Positions 38,348-46,322 of a DNA stretch of 64,000 nt are shown here, piece after piece (the stretch's first letter is position 1; each line of letters begins with the position of its first letter). The notes under the pieces were generated by a model. The model made no database searches and was not told the DNA's origin. It saw only the letters and a list, made by a program, of their open reading frames with translations. Source of the stretch: Bradyrhizobium diazoefficiens (GTDB lineage: Bacteria; Pseudomonadota; Alphaproteobacteria; Rhizobiales; Xanthobacteraceae); assembly GCF_016599855.1 (NCBI RefSeq), contig NZ_CP067041.1:186001-250000 (forward strand), written 5' to 3'. The translations under genes and the position numbers were made by a program.

Positions 38348-39649
38348 TTATTGCAAAGCCTCGCCGTGCTGGGTGATATCGAGCCCCTCGAGTTCCTGCT
38401 CACGCGACACCCGCAACGGCACGAACAGTCCGACAAGCTTGAGCAGAACAAAACTCACGCCCGCCGACCAGACGAAGGTGACGGCGACGCCATAGAGCTG
38501 GATCAGTAGCTGCTGCGGATGGCCCTCGAGCAGGCCGGCGGTGCCGCCGATCGCGCTGGTTGCGAACACGCCGGCAAGCAGCGTGCCGGTCAGCCCGCCG
38601 ATGCCGTGGACGCCGAACACGTCGAGCGAGTCGTCGTAGTTGAAACGGTGCTTCAGCCAGGTGCAGGCCCAGTAGCAAATTGCGCCGGCGGCGATGCCGA
38701 TGACGATGCCATGCCACGGCGCGACGAAGCCCGAGGCCGGCGTGATGGTGCCGAGGCCCGCCACCGCGCCCGAGATCATGCCGAGCACGGAGGGCTTGCG
38801 CCGCGCGTACCATTCGATCGCGCCCCAGGTCAGCGCGCCGGAGCAGGCTGCAAGGTGCGTCGCGATGATCGCCATCACCGCGCGCGAATTGGCCGCCGCC
38901 GCCGAGCCGCCGTTGAAGCCGAACCAGCCGACCCACAACAGGCCGGTGCCCATCACCGCGAGCGAGAGATCGAACGGCGAGAGATTTTCAGTGCCGTAGC
39001 CGTGCCGGCGTCCCATCACCTTCGCGGCGACGAGGCCGCCGGTGCCGGCCGACAGATGCACGACGAGGCCGCCGGCGAAATCCAGCACGCCCATGCTGCT
39101 GAGGAAGCCGCCGCCCCATACCCAATGCGCCAACGGAATGTAGACGAAGATGAACCAGGCGACCGAGAACAGCAGATAGGCGGAGAACCGCATCCGGTCG
39201 GCGACGGAGCCCGCGACCAGCGCCACCGTGATGATCGCAAAGGTCATCTGGTACAGCATGAACAGCGCTTCCGGGATCGTCTTCGCCGCCGGATTGACGC
39301 TGTCCATCGTCATGCCGGCCAGGAACCAGCGGTCGAGCGAACCGATCCAGGGGCCATCGCCGACGAAGCACAGCGAATAGCCGAACGCGACCCAGAGAAT
39401 GGAGATCAACGTCACCGCGGCAAGGCTCTGCGCCATGGTCGCGAGCACGTTCTTCTTGCGCACCATGCCGGAATAGAACAGCGCCAGCCCCGGGATCGTC
39501 ATCATCAGCACCAGCGCGGTGGCGACGATCATCCAGGCGGTGTCGGCGGTGTCGATCCCGGTGGCCGCAGCGCGCGCCGGCGAAGCCATGAGCGACACAC
39601 ATCCGATCGGCGCAGCCATAGTGGCTACGCGGCGCAACAACCCCGCCAT
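38348..39649 (-). CDS. amtB: AmtB-like ammonium transporter (copy 2)
   Basis: A 433-residue ammonium channel. The signal-like segment MAGLLRRVATMAAPIGCVSLM precedes eleven membrane spans. Conserved elements include GVLDFAGGLVVHLSAG, GWFGFNGGSA and DDSLDVFGVHGIGG. It lacks the Ala-rich insertion found in copy 1. It begins after glnK copy 2 with a 76-bp gap. The start at 39649 is preceded by GGGGGG. The two amtB genes are only 2 kb apart. Confidence 0.95.
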   Translation of the reverse strand: MAGLLRRVATMAAPIGCVSLMASPARAAATGIDTADTAWMIVATALVLMMTIPGLALFYSGMVRKKNVLATMAQSLAAVTLISILWVAFGYSLCFVGDGPWIGSLDRWFLAGMTMDSVNPAAKTIPEALFMLYQMTFAIITVALVAGSVADRMRFSAYLLFSVAWFIFVYIPLAHWVWGGGFLSSMGVLDFAGGLVVHLSAGTGGLVAAKVMGRRHGYGTENLSPFDLSLAVMGTGLLWVGWFGFNGGSAAAANSRAVMAIIATHLAACSGALTWGAIEWYARRKPSVLGMISGAVAGLGTITPASGFVAPWHGIVIGIAAGAICYWACTWLKHRFNYDDSLDVFGVHGIGGLTGTLLAGVFATSAIGGTAGLLEGHPQQLLIQLYGVAVTFVWSAGVSFVLLKLVGLFVPLRVSREQELEGLDITQHGEALQ

Positions 39650-39725
39650 GTCATTTCCCCCCGGCATAGAAATTGCGTCGCACGCTATGGCGTCGTTGCC
39701 CGGTGCGATCGAAGAACAAGATGTG

Positions 39726-40115
<390 letters not shown>

Positions 40116-40299
40116 TCAATCTGGCATCTTTCCGGGCAAATGGCACAAAAAACTTGCAGATTGAAGCGGAAAAACGTTTTGGCCGTGTGAACGGCCGCCT
40201 CTGTACAGGGCAAGTGTTCGTCCGGCACAATGCATTTTTGGCATGGATGCGGTGAACCCGCGCCCGTCGAACGGTACATAAGTATTTTGGGGGCGTTTC

Positions 40300-41163
40300 A
40301 TGGCGAGCTGGTTCTATGCATCCGAGGGCAAGCAACAGGGGCCCTATCCGGAAGGGCAGTTCCGTGACCTGATCGCCCAGGGCGTCGTACGTCCCGATAC
40401 GCTGGTGTGGACCGAGGGAATGGCCGGCTGGCAGAAGGCCGCCGAAATTCCCGGCCTGATGTCGGGCGGCGGCGCGCCGCCGATGATCGGCGGCGGTAGC
40501 TATACAGGTAGCAGCGTTGCCGGCGGATGGCTGTCGGTCGATTTCGGCATCCTCGATTTCACCTGGCGTACCATCTTGCTCGTGATCGGCTGCGCCTTCG
40601 TCATCCCAGTCCCGTGGCTGATCGTGTGGTACACCAAGTGGCTGGTGTCCTGCGTTCGGGTGCCCGGACGGCCGAACCTCAGCTTCGAAGGCGATGCGAT
40701 GACCATCGTGCCTTGGTTCTTTGGGAGCATCGTGCTCTTCGCCGTCGCAGGATACACAGGCATTCGGTTGCTCAACCTGCTGGCGTTTCTGGCTTACATC
40801 GCCATCTACTGGCTATTCATAAAATGGTTTGTCGCAAACCTCGCGTCGAACGGCCAGCCGCTCGGGCTCAGCTTTTCCGGCACGCCCTGGGCCTATCTCG
40901 GTTGGACGGTCCTGTTCTTCGTTTCCGTCATCACCATCATCGGCTGGGCATGGGTCTATGTCGCCTGGATCCGATGGTTCTGTCGCAACGTCCAAGGCAC
41001 GCGTCGTGAAGTGGTCTTTATCGGCAGCGGCTTGGAGTTTCTGTGGCGGTCGATTGTGATTGCGATCGCCAGCTCCTTTATTATCCCAATTCCGTGGATG
41101 TATCGCTGGAAGATGCGTTGGTTGGCGTCGCAAACGGTGCTCGCGCCGCGCGGTTCGATGTGA
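40300..41163 (+). CDS. GYF_2-domain multi-pass membrane protein
   Basis: A 287-residue protein. Residues 3-53 form a GYF_2 domain (WFYASEGKQQGPYPEGQFRDL, WTEGMAGWQKAAEI). After a Gly-rich linker come about five membrane helices. They are interleaved with at least three repeats of a (W/K)W-x(n)-PG/NG-x-(L/V)-(S/F)-F-x-G module, at about residues 110-140, 173-202 and 224-250. This resembles DUF898-type repeats. Function is unknown; the GYF fold usually binds proline-rich peptides. The 235-bp upstream gap holds the divergent glnK promoter. Confidence 0.8.
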   Translation: MASWFYASEGKQQGPYPEGQFRDLIAQGVVRPDTLVWTEGMAGWQKAAEIPGLMSGGGAPPMIGGGSYTGSSVAGGWLSVDFGILDFTWRTILLVIGCAFVIPVPWLIVWYTKWLVSCVRVPGRPNLSFEGDAMTIVPWFFGSIVLFAVAGYTGIRLLNLLAFLAYIAIYWLFIKWFVANLASNGQPLGLSFSGTPWAYLGWTVLFFVSVITIIGWAWVYVAWIRWFCRNVQGTRREVVFIGSGLEFLWRSIVIAIASSFIIPIPWMYRWKMRWLASQTVLAPRGSM

Positions 41164-41209
41164 GCGCAACCCGGAGAACCCTGAGCGCGATTGATCGCGC
41201 TTGGGCCGC

Positions 41210-42073
41210 TCAGCTCCGCCGCTCGCGCACCGAGCCTTCCTGGGCCACCGAGGCCACCAGCGTGCCGTCGGGCTTGAAGATCGAGCCGCGGGTCAGGCCG
41301 CGGCCGCCTTGCGCGCTCGGCGAATCCTGCGCGTAGAGCAGCCATTCGTCGGCGCGGAATGGGCGGTGAAACCACATCGCATGGTCGAGGCTCGCCGGCA
41401 TCATGCGCTTGTCGAACAGCGTGCGACCATAGCGCGCCATGATCGCGTCGAGCAGCGAGAAGTCCGAGGCGTAGGCCAGCGCGCACATGTGCAGCGCCGG
41501 ATCATCAGGCAGCGTGGCCGCGGTCTTGATCCAGACATGGATGCGACCATCCTCGATCTTCTGGCCGAAATAACGGCCGAGCTCGACCGGGCGTAGCTCG
41601 ATCGGCCGATCGGACTCGTAGTAGCGGCGGATGAAGTCCGGCATCTCGCGGAACATCGGCTGCTTCGCGACCTCCTCCGCCGTGAGCTTTTCCGGCGGCG
41701 GCACGTCAGGCATCTTGTCCTGGTGGTTGAACGCGCTCTCCTCCTCGGCATGGAACGACACCATGATCGAGAAGATCGCGTTGCCGTGCTGGATTGCGGT
41801 GACGCGCCGCGTCGAATAGCTCTTGCCGTCGCGCAGGCGCTCGACCTGGTAGATGATCGGGATCTGCGGATCGCCTGGCAGGATGAAATAGCAATGCAGC
41901 GAATGCGGCAGCCGGCCCTCGACGGTGCGGCAGGCCGCCACCATCGCCTGTCCGATCACCTGGCCGCCGAACACCCGCTGCCAGCTCGTCTTGGGGCTAT
42001 TGCCGCGGAACAGATTCACCTCAAGCTGTTCGAGGTCGAGGATCGAAATCAGGTCGATCAGGCTCTTGGACAT
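41210..42073 (-). CDS. tesB: acyl-CoA thioesterase II (TesB)
   Basis: A 287-residue double-hotdog thioesterase that hydrolyses acyl-CoA to free fatty acid and CoA. Signatures are FRGNSPKTSWQRVFGGQVIGQA, SLHCYFILPGD and, in the second half, PASLDHAMWFHRPFRADEWLLY with its catalytic Asp. The ATG at 42073 (MSKSLIDLISILDLE) is chosen over a frame start in the upstream repeat. It is a single gene on the minus strand. Confidence 0.94.
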   Translation of the reverse strand: MSKSLIDLISILDLEQLEVNLFRGNSPKTSWQRVFGGQVIGQAMVAACRTVEGRLPHSLHCYFILPGDPQIPIIYQVERLRDGKSYSTRRVTAIQHGNAIFSIMVSFHAEEESAFNHQDKMPDVPPPEKLTAEEVAKQPMFREMPDFIRRYYESDRPIELRPVELGRYFGQKIEDGRIHVWIKTAATLPDDPALHMCALAYASDFSLLDAIMARYGRTLFDKRMMPASLDHAMWFHRPFRADEWLLYAQDSPSAQGGRGLTRGSIFKPDGTLVASVAQEGSVRERRS

Positions 42074-42093
42074 GGTGGTGCTTTCGAGTGCCT

Positions 42094-42186
42094 CGTCATT
42101 CCGGGGCATCGCGCAGCGATGAACCCGGAATCTCGAGCCGAAACCTCTGGATTCCGGATTCGCGCGTTGCGCGCCCCGGAATGACA
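42094..42186. repeat. dispersed repeat (CATTCCGGGG family) upstream of tesB
   Basis: A 93-bp imperfect palindrome, CGTCATTCCGGGGC ... CCTCTGGATTCCGGATTC ... GCCCCGGAATGACAG, related to 19166-19258. It lies in the divergent tesB/ubiH-like gap, within about 20-30 bp of the tesB start. Confidence 0.85.
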
Positions 42187-42271
42187 GGAGAAGACGGCCC
42201 TTGTTTCACCGCACTATTTCGCCCACCTCAAGTCTGCTAGCAAGACCTGAGAATTGGCCGGGAATTTGGAT

Positions 42272-43492
42272 ATGTCGGTACAGGGTCACATTGTCATCGG
42301 CGGCGGCGCGTTTGCGGGCCTTGCGCTCGCGCTGGCGCTGCGCCAGGGGCTCGGCCCCGAGATTCCCGTCATCGTCGCCGACCCCGCGTTCAGCGTTCGG
42401 CCGAGCCGCGATCCCCGTGCGACTGCGATTGTGGCGGCCTGCCGCCGCCTGTTCGAGGCGCTCGGCGCCTGGGACGATGTGAGGGATGAGGCCCAGCCGA
42501 TCCTCGATATGGTCGTCACCGATTCCAAGCTCGAGGACGCCACGCGCCCGGTGTTCCTGAATTTCGCCGGCGATGTCGCGCCCGGCGAACCGTTCGCGCA
42601 CATGATCGAAAACCGCCGCATGATCGATGCGCTGGTGGTCCGCGCCGAAGCGGCCGGAATCGATCTCCGCGCCACCACGGTCGCCTCTTACGACGCGCGC
42701 GCAGAGGGCGTCGACGTGACGCTGGGCGACGGCAGCGCGATTGCGGCGAGCCTGCTGATCGCCGCCGATGGCGCGCGGTCAAAACTGCGCGAGCGCGCCG
42801 GCATCGCCACACATGGCTGGGAATATGATCAATCCGGCATCGTCGTCACCGTCGGCCATGAGCGCGATCACGAGGGCCGCGCCGAAGAGCACTTCTTGCC
42901 CGCGGGTCCGTTCGCGATCCTGCCGCTATCAGGCAAGCGATCCTCGCTGGTGTGGACCGAACGCCGCAGCGAGGCTGCGCGCATCGTTGCGCTCAGCGAC
43001 GAGGAATTTCACAACGAGCTCGAGCAGCGTTTTGGATTGCATCTCGGCGAGGTGAAGGCGCTCGACAAGCCGCGCGCATTCCCACTGTCCTATTTCGTGG
43101 CGCGCTCCTTCGTCGCCGAGCGCCTCGCGCTGGTCGGCGATTCCGCCCATGTCATTCATCCCATCGCCGGACAGGGTCTCAACATGGGGCTGAAGGATGT
43201 CGCCGCTCTGGCCGAAGTCGTGGTCGATGCCGCCCGGCTCGGCATGGATCTCGGCGGCGCCGACGTGCTCGAGCGCTACCAGCGCTGGCGGCGCTTCGAC
43301 ACCATGGCGATGGGCGTCGCCACCAACTCGCTGAACTTCCTGTTCTCCAACCGGTCGACCTTGCTGCGCTCGTTGCGCGACATCGGCCTCGGCATCGTCG
43401 ACCGCACCCCGCCGCTGAAGAATCTCTTCATCCGGCAGGCCGCCGGCCTGACGGGCGAGATCCCGAAATTGTTGAAGGGCGAGACGTTGTAG
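42272..43492 (+). CDS. UbiH/UbiF/COQ6-family FAD-dependent hydroxylase
   Basis: A 406-residue flavin monooxygenase of the ubiquinone-synthesis family. FAD-binding IGGGAFAGLALALAL is at the N-terminus. The DG motif LLIAADGARSKLR lies near residue 168 and the GD motif ALVGDSAHVIHPIAGQGLN near 288. Which ring position (C5, C6 or C1) it hydroxylates cannot be read from sequence. The start is the ATG at 42272; a TTG six codons upstream is less likely. Confidence 0.92.
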   Translation: MSVQGHIVIGGGAFAGLALALALRQGLGPEIPVIVADPAFSVRPSRDPRATAIVAACRRLFEALGAWDDVRDEAQPILDMVVTDSKLEDATRPVFLNFAGDVAPGEPFAHMIENRRMIDALVVRAEAAGIDLRATTVASYDARAEGVDVTLGDGSAIAASLLIAADGARSKLRERAGIATHGWEYDQSGIVVTVGHERDHEGRAEEHFLPAGPFAILPLSGKRSSLVWTERRSEAARIVALSDEEFHNELEQRFGLHLGEVKALDKPRAFPLSYFVARSFVAERLALVGDSAHVIHPIAGQGLNMGLKDVAALAEVVVDAARLGMDLGGADVLERYQRWRRFDTMAMGVATNSLNFLFSNRSTLLRSLRDIGLGIVDRTPPLKNLFIRQAAGLTGEIPKLLKGETL

Positions 43493-43515
43493 GCGGCGGT
43501 CGCGCTGCCTACACC

Positions 43516-43670
43516 GCTGTCGTCCCGGACAAGCGCGCCTAAGCGCGCGCAGATCCGGGACCCATACGCCGCAGCAACCAGTTTGCGAAGACTCGGAGTG
43601 ACCAGTCTTGCGCCACATGTCTCCCTGCGGTTATGGATCCCCGCCTTCGCGGGGATGACACCGAGAGTGT
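43516..43670. repeat. two short dispersed repeats between the hydroxylase and Trm112 genes
   Basis: GTCGTCCCGGACAAGCGCGC ... GCAGATCCGGGACCCATA (43516-43566), and ATGGATCCCCGCC / GGCGGGGATGAC-like (43633-43661). Both are partial palindromes of the kinds that recur in the window. No gene is present in 43493-43698. Confidence 0.7.
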
Positions 43671-43698
43671 GGCCCGGCTGTTGCGTAAACCGATTCCG

Positions 43699-43896
43699 TC
43701 AATCGATCTTGCGCGCCTCTTCCGGCAGCATGATCGGGATGCCGTCGCGGATCGGATAGGCGAGCTTGGCGCTGCGCGAGATCAGCTCCTGCTTGGCGGC
43801 GTCGAATTCCAGCGGGCCCTTGGTCAACGGGCAGACCAGGATCTCCAGCAGTTTCGGATCGACGCTGTTTTCGGGGCGTTCGGTGGGCGCGTTCAT
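43699..43896 (-). CDS. Trm112-like small zinc-ribbon protein
   Basis: A 65-residue protein: [20 protein letters not shown], then [18 protein letters not shown]. Members of this UPF0434/Trm112 family partner with methyltransferases in eukaryotes; in bacteria the role is unsettled. Only one of the usual Cys residues is seen in the motif VCPLTKGPL, so zinc binding is doubtful. It is a single minus-strand gene. Confidence 0.9.
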   Translation of the reverse strand: MNAPTERPENSVDPKLLEILVCPLTKGPLEFDAAKQELISRSAKLAYPIRDGIPIMLPEEARKID

Positions 43897-43954
43897 GGGG
43901 GTCTCCGCCAGTTGGGTGCCTGTAGCATAGAAAATTGCGCCGGCCCATTGCGGG

Positions 43955-44485
43955 CTATGCGGAGACCATCTTCTGGATCTCGTCCAGCAGGCCCTGGAGC
44001 CGCGCAGGCGGCAGCGGCGCGCCCGACAGCGCGAAGCCTAAAAACGTCCAGTACAGGATCTGCGCGCGCGCCTGCGCGGTGGCGGCGGAGAGCCCGCGTC
44101 TTGCCAGTAGCGCCTCGATATAGTCGAGCCTGCGGCGGTCGATGGCGCGGACGGCCGCTTGCGCCGCCGGATCGAACGCGGCCCAGTTGCGCACCGCGCG
44201 CTCCAGGTCGAGCCGTGCGCCAAAAGTCCTGCGCAGCAGCGTCTTCAGCGGCTCGTTGCTGTCGGCTTCGATACCGGCGATGATCTCTTCAGCCGCGATC
44301 TCCCGCCAGCGTTTCAGCACGGCCGCGTGGAACGCGCCGAGATCGGCAAAATGCCAATAAAAGCTGCCGCGGGAGACGCCGATCGCCTTTGCCAGCGGAT
44401 CGGCCTTCAGCGCGGTGAAGCCGTTTTTGGTGAGCGCCTTGATGCCCTGGCTGATCCAGTCATCGGCGGAGAGCTGCTCGGTCAT
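43955..44485 (-). CDS. TetR-family regulator
   Basis: A 176-residue TetR protein. The N-terminal helix-turn-helix reads [36 protein letters not shown]. The C-terminal domain is helical and its ligand is unknown. The ATG at 44485 is chosen over a long upstream frame antisense to the neighbouring gene. It is divergent from a small membrane protein, and two matching operators lie in the shared 103-bp gap. Confidence 0.93.
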   Translation of the reverse strand: MTEQLSADDWISQGIKALTKNGFTALKADPLAKAIGVSRGSFYWHFADLGAFHAAVLKRWREIAAEEIIAGIEADSNEPLKTLLRRTFGARLDLERAVRNWAAFDPAAQAAVRAIDRRRLDYIEALLARRGLSAATAQARAQILYWTFLGFALSGAPLPPARLQGLLDEIQKMVSA

Positions 44486-44505
44486 GTCAGGTTCCGAAAT
44501 CCGGC

Positions 44506-44567
44506 CATACACTAATGTATTGACAGGCGGCAGGCCAGCATTTATCCCACCATACATAGCTGTATGG
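44506..44567. promoter_or_regulatory. twin TetR operators in the divergent promoter
   Basis: Two inverted repeats share ATACA-N4-TGTAT. One is at 44507-44520 (ATACA-CTAA-TGTAT). The other, at 44550-44567, has extended arms (CCATACA-TAGC-TGTATGG). Their centres are 45 bp apart. One is near the regulator start and one 22 bp before the membrane-protein gene. Confidence 0.85.
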
Positions 44568-44588
44568 ACAAAACGGGGAGCTTTGACG

Positions 44589-44939
44589 ATGCGTGATCTC
44601 TTGCTCCAGTGCGCCGGCGTTGGGGCCATCATCGTGGCTCTGATCCACGGCGTCCTCGGCGAGACCAAGGTCTTTGCCCGTGCCACCATCGAGCCGGAAC
44701 GGCTCCGCACGCTGATCCGTCTGGTCTGGCAGGCCTCGACCATCGCCTGGATCGGCTGCGGCGTGCTGCTGGCCGCGACGCCCTGGATGGACTCCGGCAC
44801 GGCGCGCCACTGGATCGTCATCACCGTGGTCTGCGTGTTCGGCTTCTCCGCTTGTGCCAACGCATGGGCGACGCGTGGCCGACACTTCGGCTGGATGGCG
44901 CTCAGTGCGGTTGTGGCGATGGCGGCGGCCGGCTACTGA
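44589..44939 (+). CDS. small four-helix membrane protein, TetR-controlled
   Basis: A 116-residue protein with about four membrane spans (residues 3-22, 44-63, 72-92 and 98-116). A conserved-looking HGVLGETKVFAR follows the first helix. No family could be named. It is preceded by GGGGAG nine bases before the ATG and sits divergent from the TetR gene behind a TetR-type operator, so it is probably induced by the TetR ligand. Confidence 0.8.
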   Translation: MRDLLLQCAGVGAIIVALIHGVLGETKVFARATIEPERLRTLIRLVWQASTIAWIGCGVLLAATPWMDSGTARHWIVITVVCVFGFSACANAWATRGRHFGWMALSAVVAMAAAGY

Positions 44940-45039
44940 GTGCGCCGGAAAGCGCGCGCTGCCGAACCCGTGAGGCTTAAGGCCGCAGCGAGCCGCCAAA
45001 CATGCGTTGCATACGGAGCGCGCTGATGTTTTGGCGACG

Positions 45040-45056
45040 GTTAGAATATCTCTAAC
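45040..45056. promoter_or_regulatory. inverted repeat resembling an iron-control element
   Basis: GTTAGA-ATATC-TCTAAC, perfect six-base arms, 90 bp before the PepSY-like gene. It resembles the TTAGAA...TTCTAA type of site bound by Irr in Bradyrhizobium (iron-control element). The likeness is partial and regulation is inference. Confidence 0.45.
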
Positions 45057-45145
45057 GCGACGCAGATCCGAACCCCGATTGACTTCATGTCCTCCTCTGC
45101 TTCCTTCGGGCGTGCCTTGCGCACACGACAGAAGAGGAGACATTC

Positions 45146-45424
45146 GTGAGAGTCACTCGTGTTCTTGCCATCGCACTGACGGTCGGGCTCGGAATGGGAT
45201 CGACGGCGATGGCCGACGGTTTCAAGAATTGTACCAAGCTCGACAAGGCGTCGTGGAAGCCGGCGGGCGACGCCGAAGCCAAGGCCAAGGCGGCCGGCTT
45301 CGAGGTGCGCCGCTCCAAGATCGAAGGCTCGTGCTATGAGGTCTATGGCGTCAAGGAAGGCAAGCTCTACGAGCTGTTCTACAGTCCGGAAGATCTCAGC
45401 CTGAAGCACACGATCGCCAAGTAA
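45146..45424 (+). CDS. secreted PepSY-like small protein
   Basis: A 92-residue exported protein. The signal peptide is residues 1-23 (cleavage after AMA). The mature part has a PepSY_2-like fold (WKPAGDAEAKAKAAGFEVRRSKIEGSCYEVYGVKEGKLYELFYSPEDL). Cys29 and Cys62 could form a disulphide. The GTG start is preceded by GAGGAG. A cytochrome b561 gene follows after 62 bp. PepSY domains often accompany envelope redox and flavin systems. Confidence 0.85.
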   Translation: MRVTRVLAIALTVGLGMGSTAMADGFKNCTKLDKASWKPAGDAEAKAKAAGFEVRRSKIEGSCYEVYGVKEGKLYELFYSPEDLSLKHTIAK

Positions 45425-45459
45425 GGCTTCAAGTAAGGCTTTAAGCCCAAGTAAGGCTT
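45419..45459. repeat. three direct copies of AAGTAAGGCTT
   Basis: Copies lie at 45419-45429, 45431-45441 and 45449-45459. The first contains the stop codon of the PepSY-like gene. They may be a slippage duplication. They lie in the short gap before the cytochrome gene. Confidence 0.85.
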
Positions 45460-45486
45460 GCGCCAAGGTCCGAGGATGGTCCCGGC

Positions 45487-46074
45487 TTGATTGACGAAGC
45501 GGAGCCAGAAGCGCGCGGGGTGACCGACCGGCCCCCCGCGGATCGATCGGTCGCGGTCTGGGACCTTCCGCTTCGCTTCTGGCACTGGGCCCTTGCGGCG
45601 TGCGTTTTGATCGCGTGGTTCACGCCCACCGTCTACGACAGCCTTCATCGCATCGTCGGCTATACGGTCATCGGGCTTTTGGCCTTCCGTCTGGTCCTGG
45701 GTTTTTGCGGCAGCCGCTATTCGCGCTTTCGCATGATCGGCGTCAGGCTTCGTGCCGCACCCCTCTATCTCTGGAATCTTCGTCGCGGCATCACCGGCCG
45801 CTACATCGGGCTCAATCCTGCCGGTACGTTGATGCTGGTGGCGCTGCTGTTGTCACTCGCGGCCTCGGCGATCACGGGCGCACTGTCGGTGACCGTCACC
45901 TTTTTCGGCGTTTGGTGGATCGAGGACACCCATGCCTACGCATCCGACGCCGTAATGATCCTGGTCGTGCTGCATGTCGCCGGCGTGGTGGGGATGGGAA
46001 TGCTTCAGCGCGAAAACCTGATCCGCGCCATGATCACCGGCCGCAAACGCATCCGCGGTCATCAGTCAAATTGA
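45487..46074 (+). CDS. cytochrome b561-type di-haem membrane protein
   Basis: A 195-residue inner-membrane protein of the PF01292-type cytochrome b family. It has four helices, with haem-ligand candidates His33 (FWHW), His54 (SLHRIVGY), His149 and His163 (LHVAG). The signature LNPAGTLMLVALLL is typical. It should pass electrons across the inner membrane to a periplasmic acceptor. The start is TTG at 45487 with GAGGAT upstream. It is co-directional with the PepSY-like gene, and the flavinylation genes follow. Confidence 0.88.
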   Translation: MIDEAEPEARGVTDRPPADRSVAVWDLPLRFWHWALAACVLIAWFTPTVYDSLHRIVGYTVIGLLAFRLVLGFCGSRYSRFRMIGVRLRAAPLYLWNLRRGITGRYIGLNPAGTLMLVALLLSLAASAITGALSVTVTFFGVWWIEDTHAYASDAVMILVVLHVAGVVGMGMLQRENLIRAMITGRKRIRGHQSN

Positions 46075-46104
46075 GTTGGCGTGACAGAGCCGCGGGCTCG
46101 GTCA

Positions 46105-46126
46105 CCCTCTCCCGCAAGCGGGAGAG
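46105..46126. repeat. fragment of the 125-bp repeat family
   Basis: CCTCTCCCGCAAGCGGGAGA, the hairpin end of the modules at 2563 and 34019. It lies in the gap between the cytochrome and outer-membrane protein genes. Confidence 0.7.
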
Positions 46127-46209
46127 CACCGTCTTCGCGGAAGCTCAGTTGTAAGATCACCTCGATGGCGGATCGCCGCCACGTGGGCGCCATCAGGGTC
46201 CTTTGACTT

Positions 46210-46237
46210 ATTCTAATTCTAATGTGGAGCGATTCTA
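46210..46237. promoter_or_regulatory. three ATTCTA repeats upstream of the outer-membrane protein gene
   Basis: ATTCTA occurs in tandem at 46210-46215 and 46216-46221, and again at 46232-46237, giving TTCTAA half-sites like those in the inverted repeat at 45040. It is about 90-110 bp before the gene. It may be a regulator site shared with the PepSY operon. Confidence 0.4.
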
Positions 46238-46322
46238 GGAGCGCTTCTGAATGTTCTGCTTCCCATGAGCGCACTTGCCAGCTTTTGCTGCGGCCGGATG
46301 TCGCAACTCTTTGGGGGCTCAC

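Noticed and set aside
40141..40158. TGGCAC-N7-TTGCA as a sigma-54 promoter near glnK copy 2
   Set aside because: Spacer is two bases too long and it points toward the GYF gene, not glnK.
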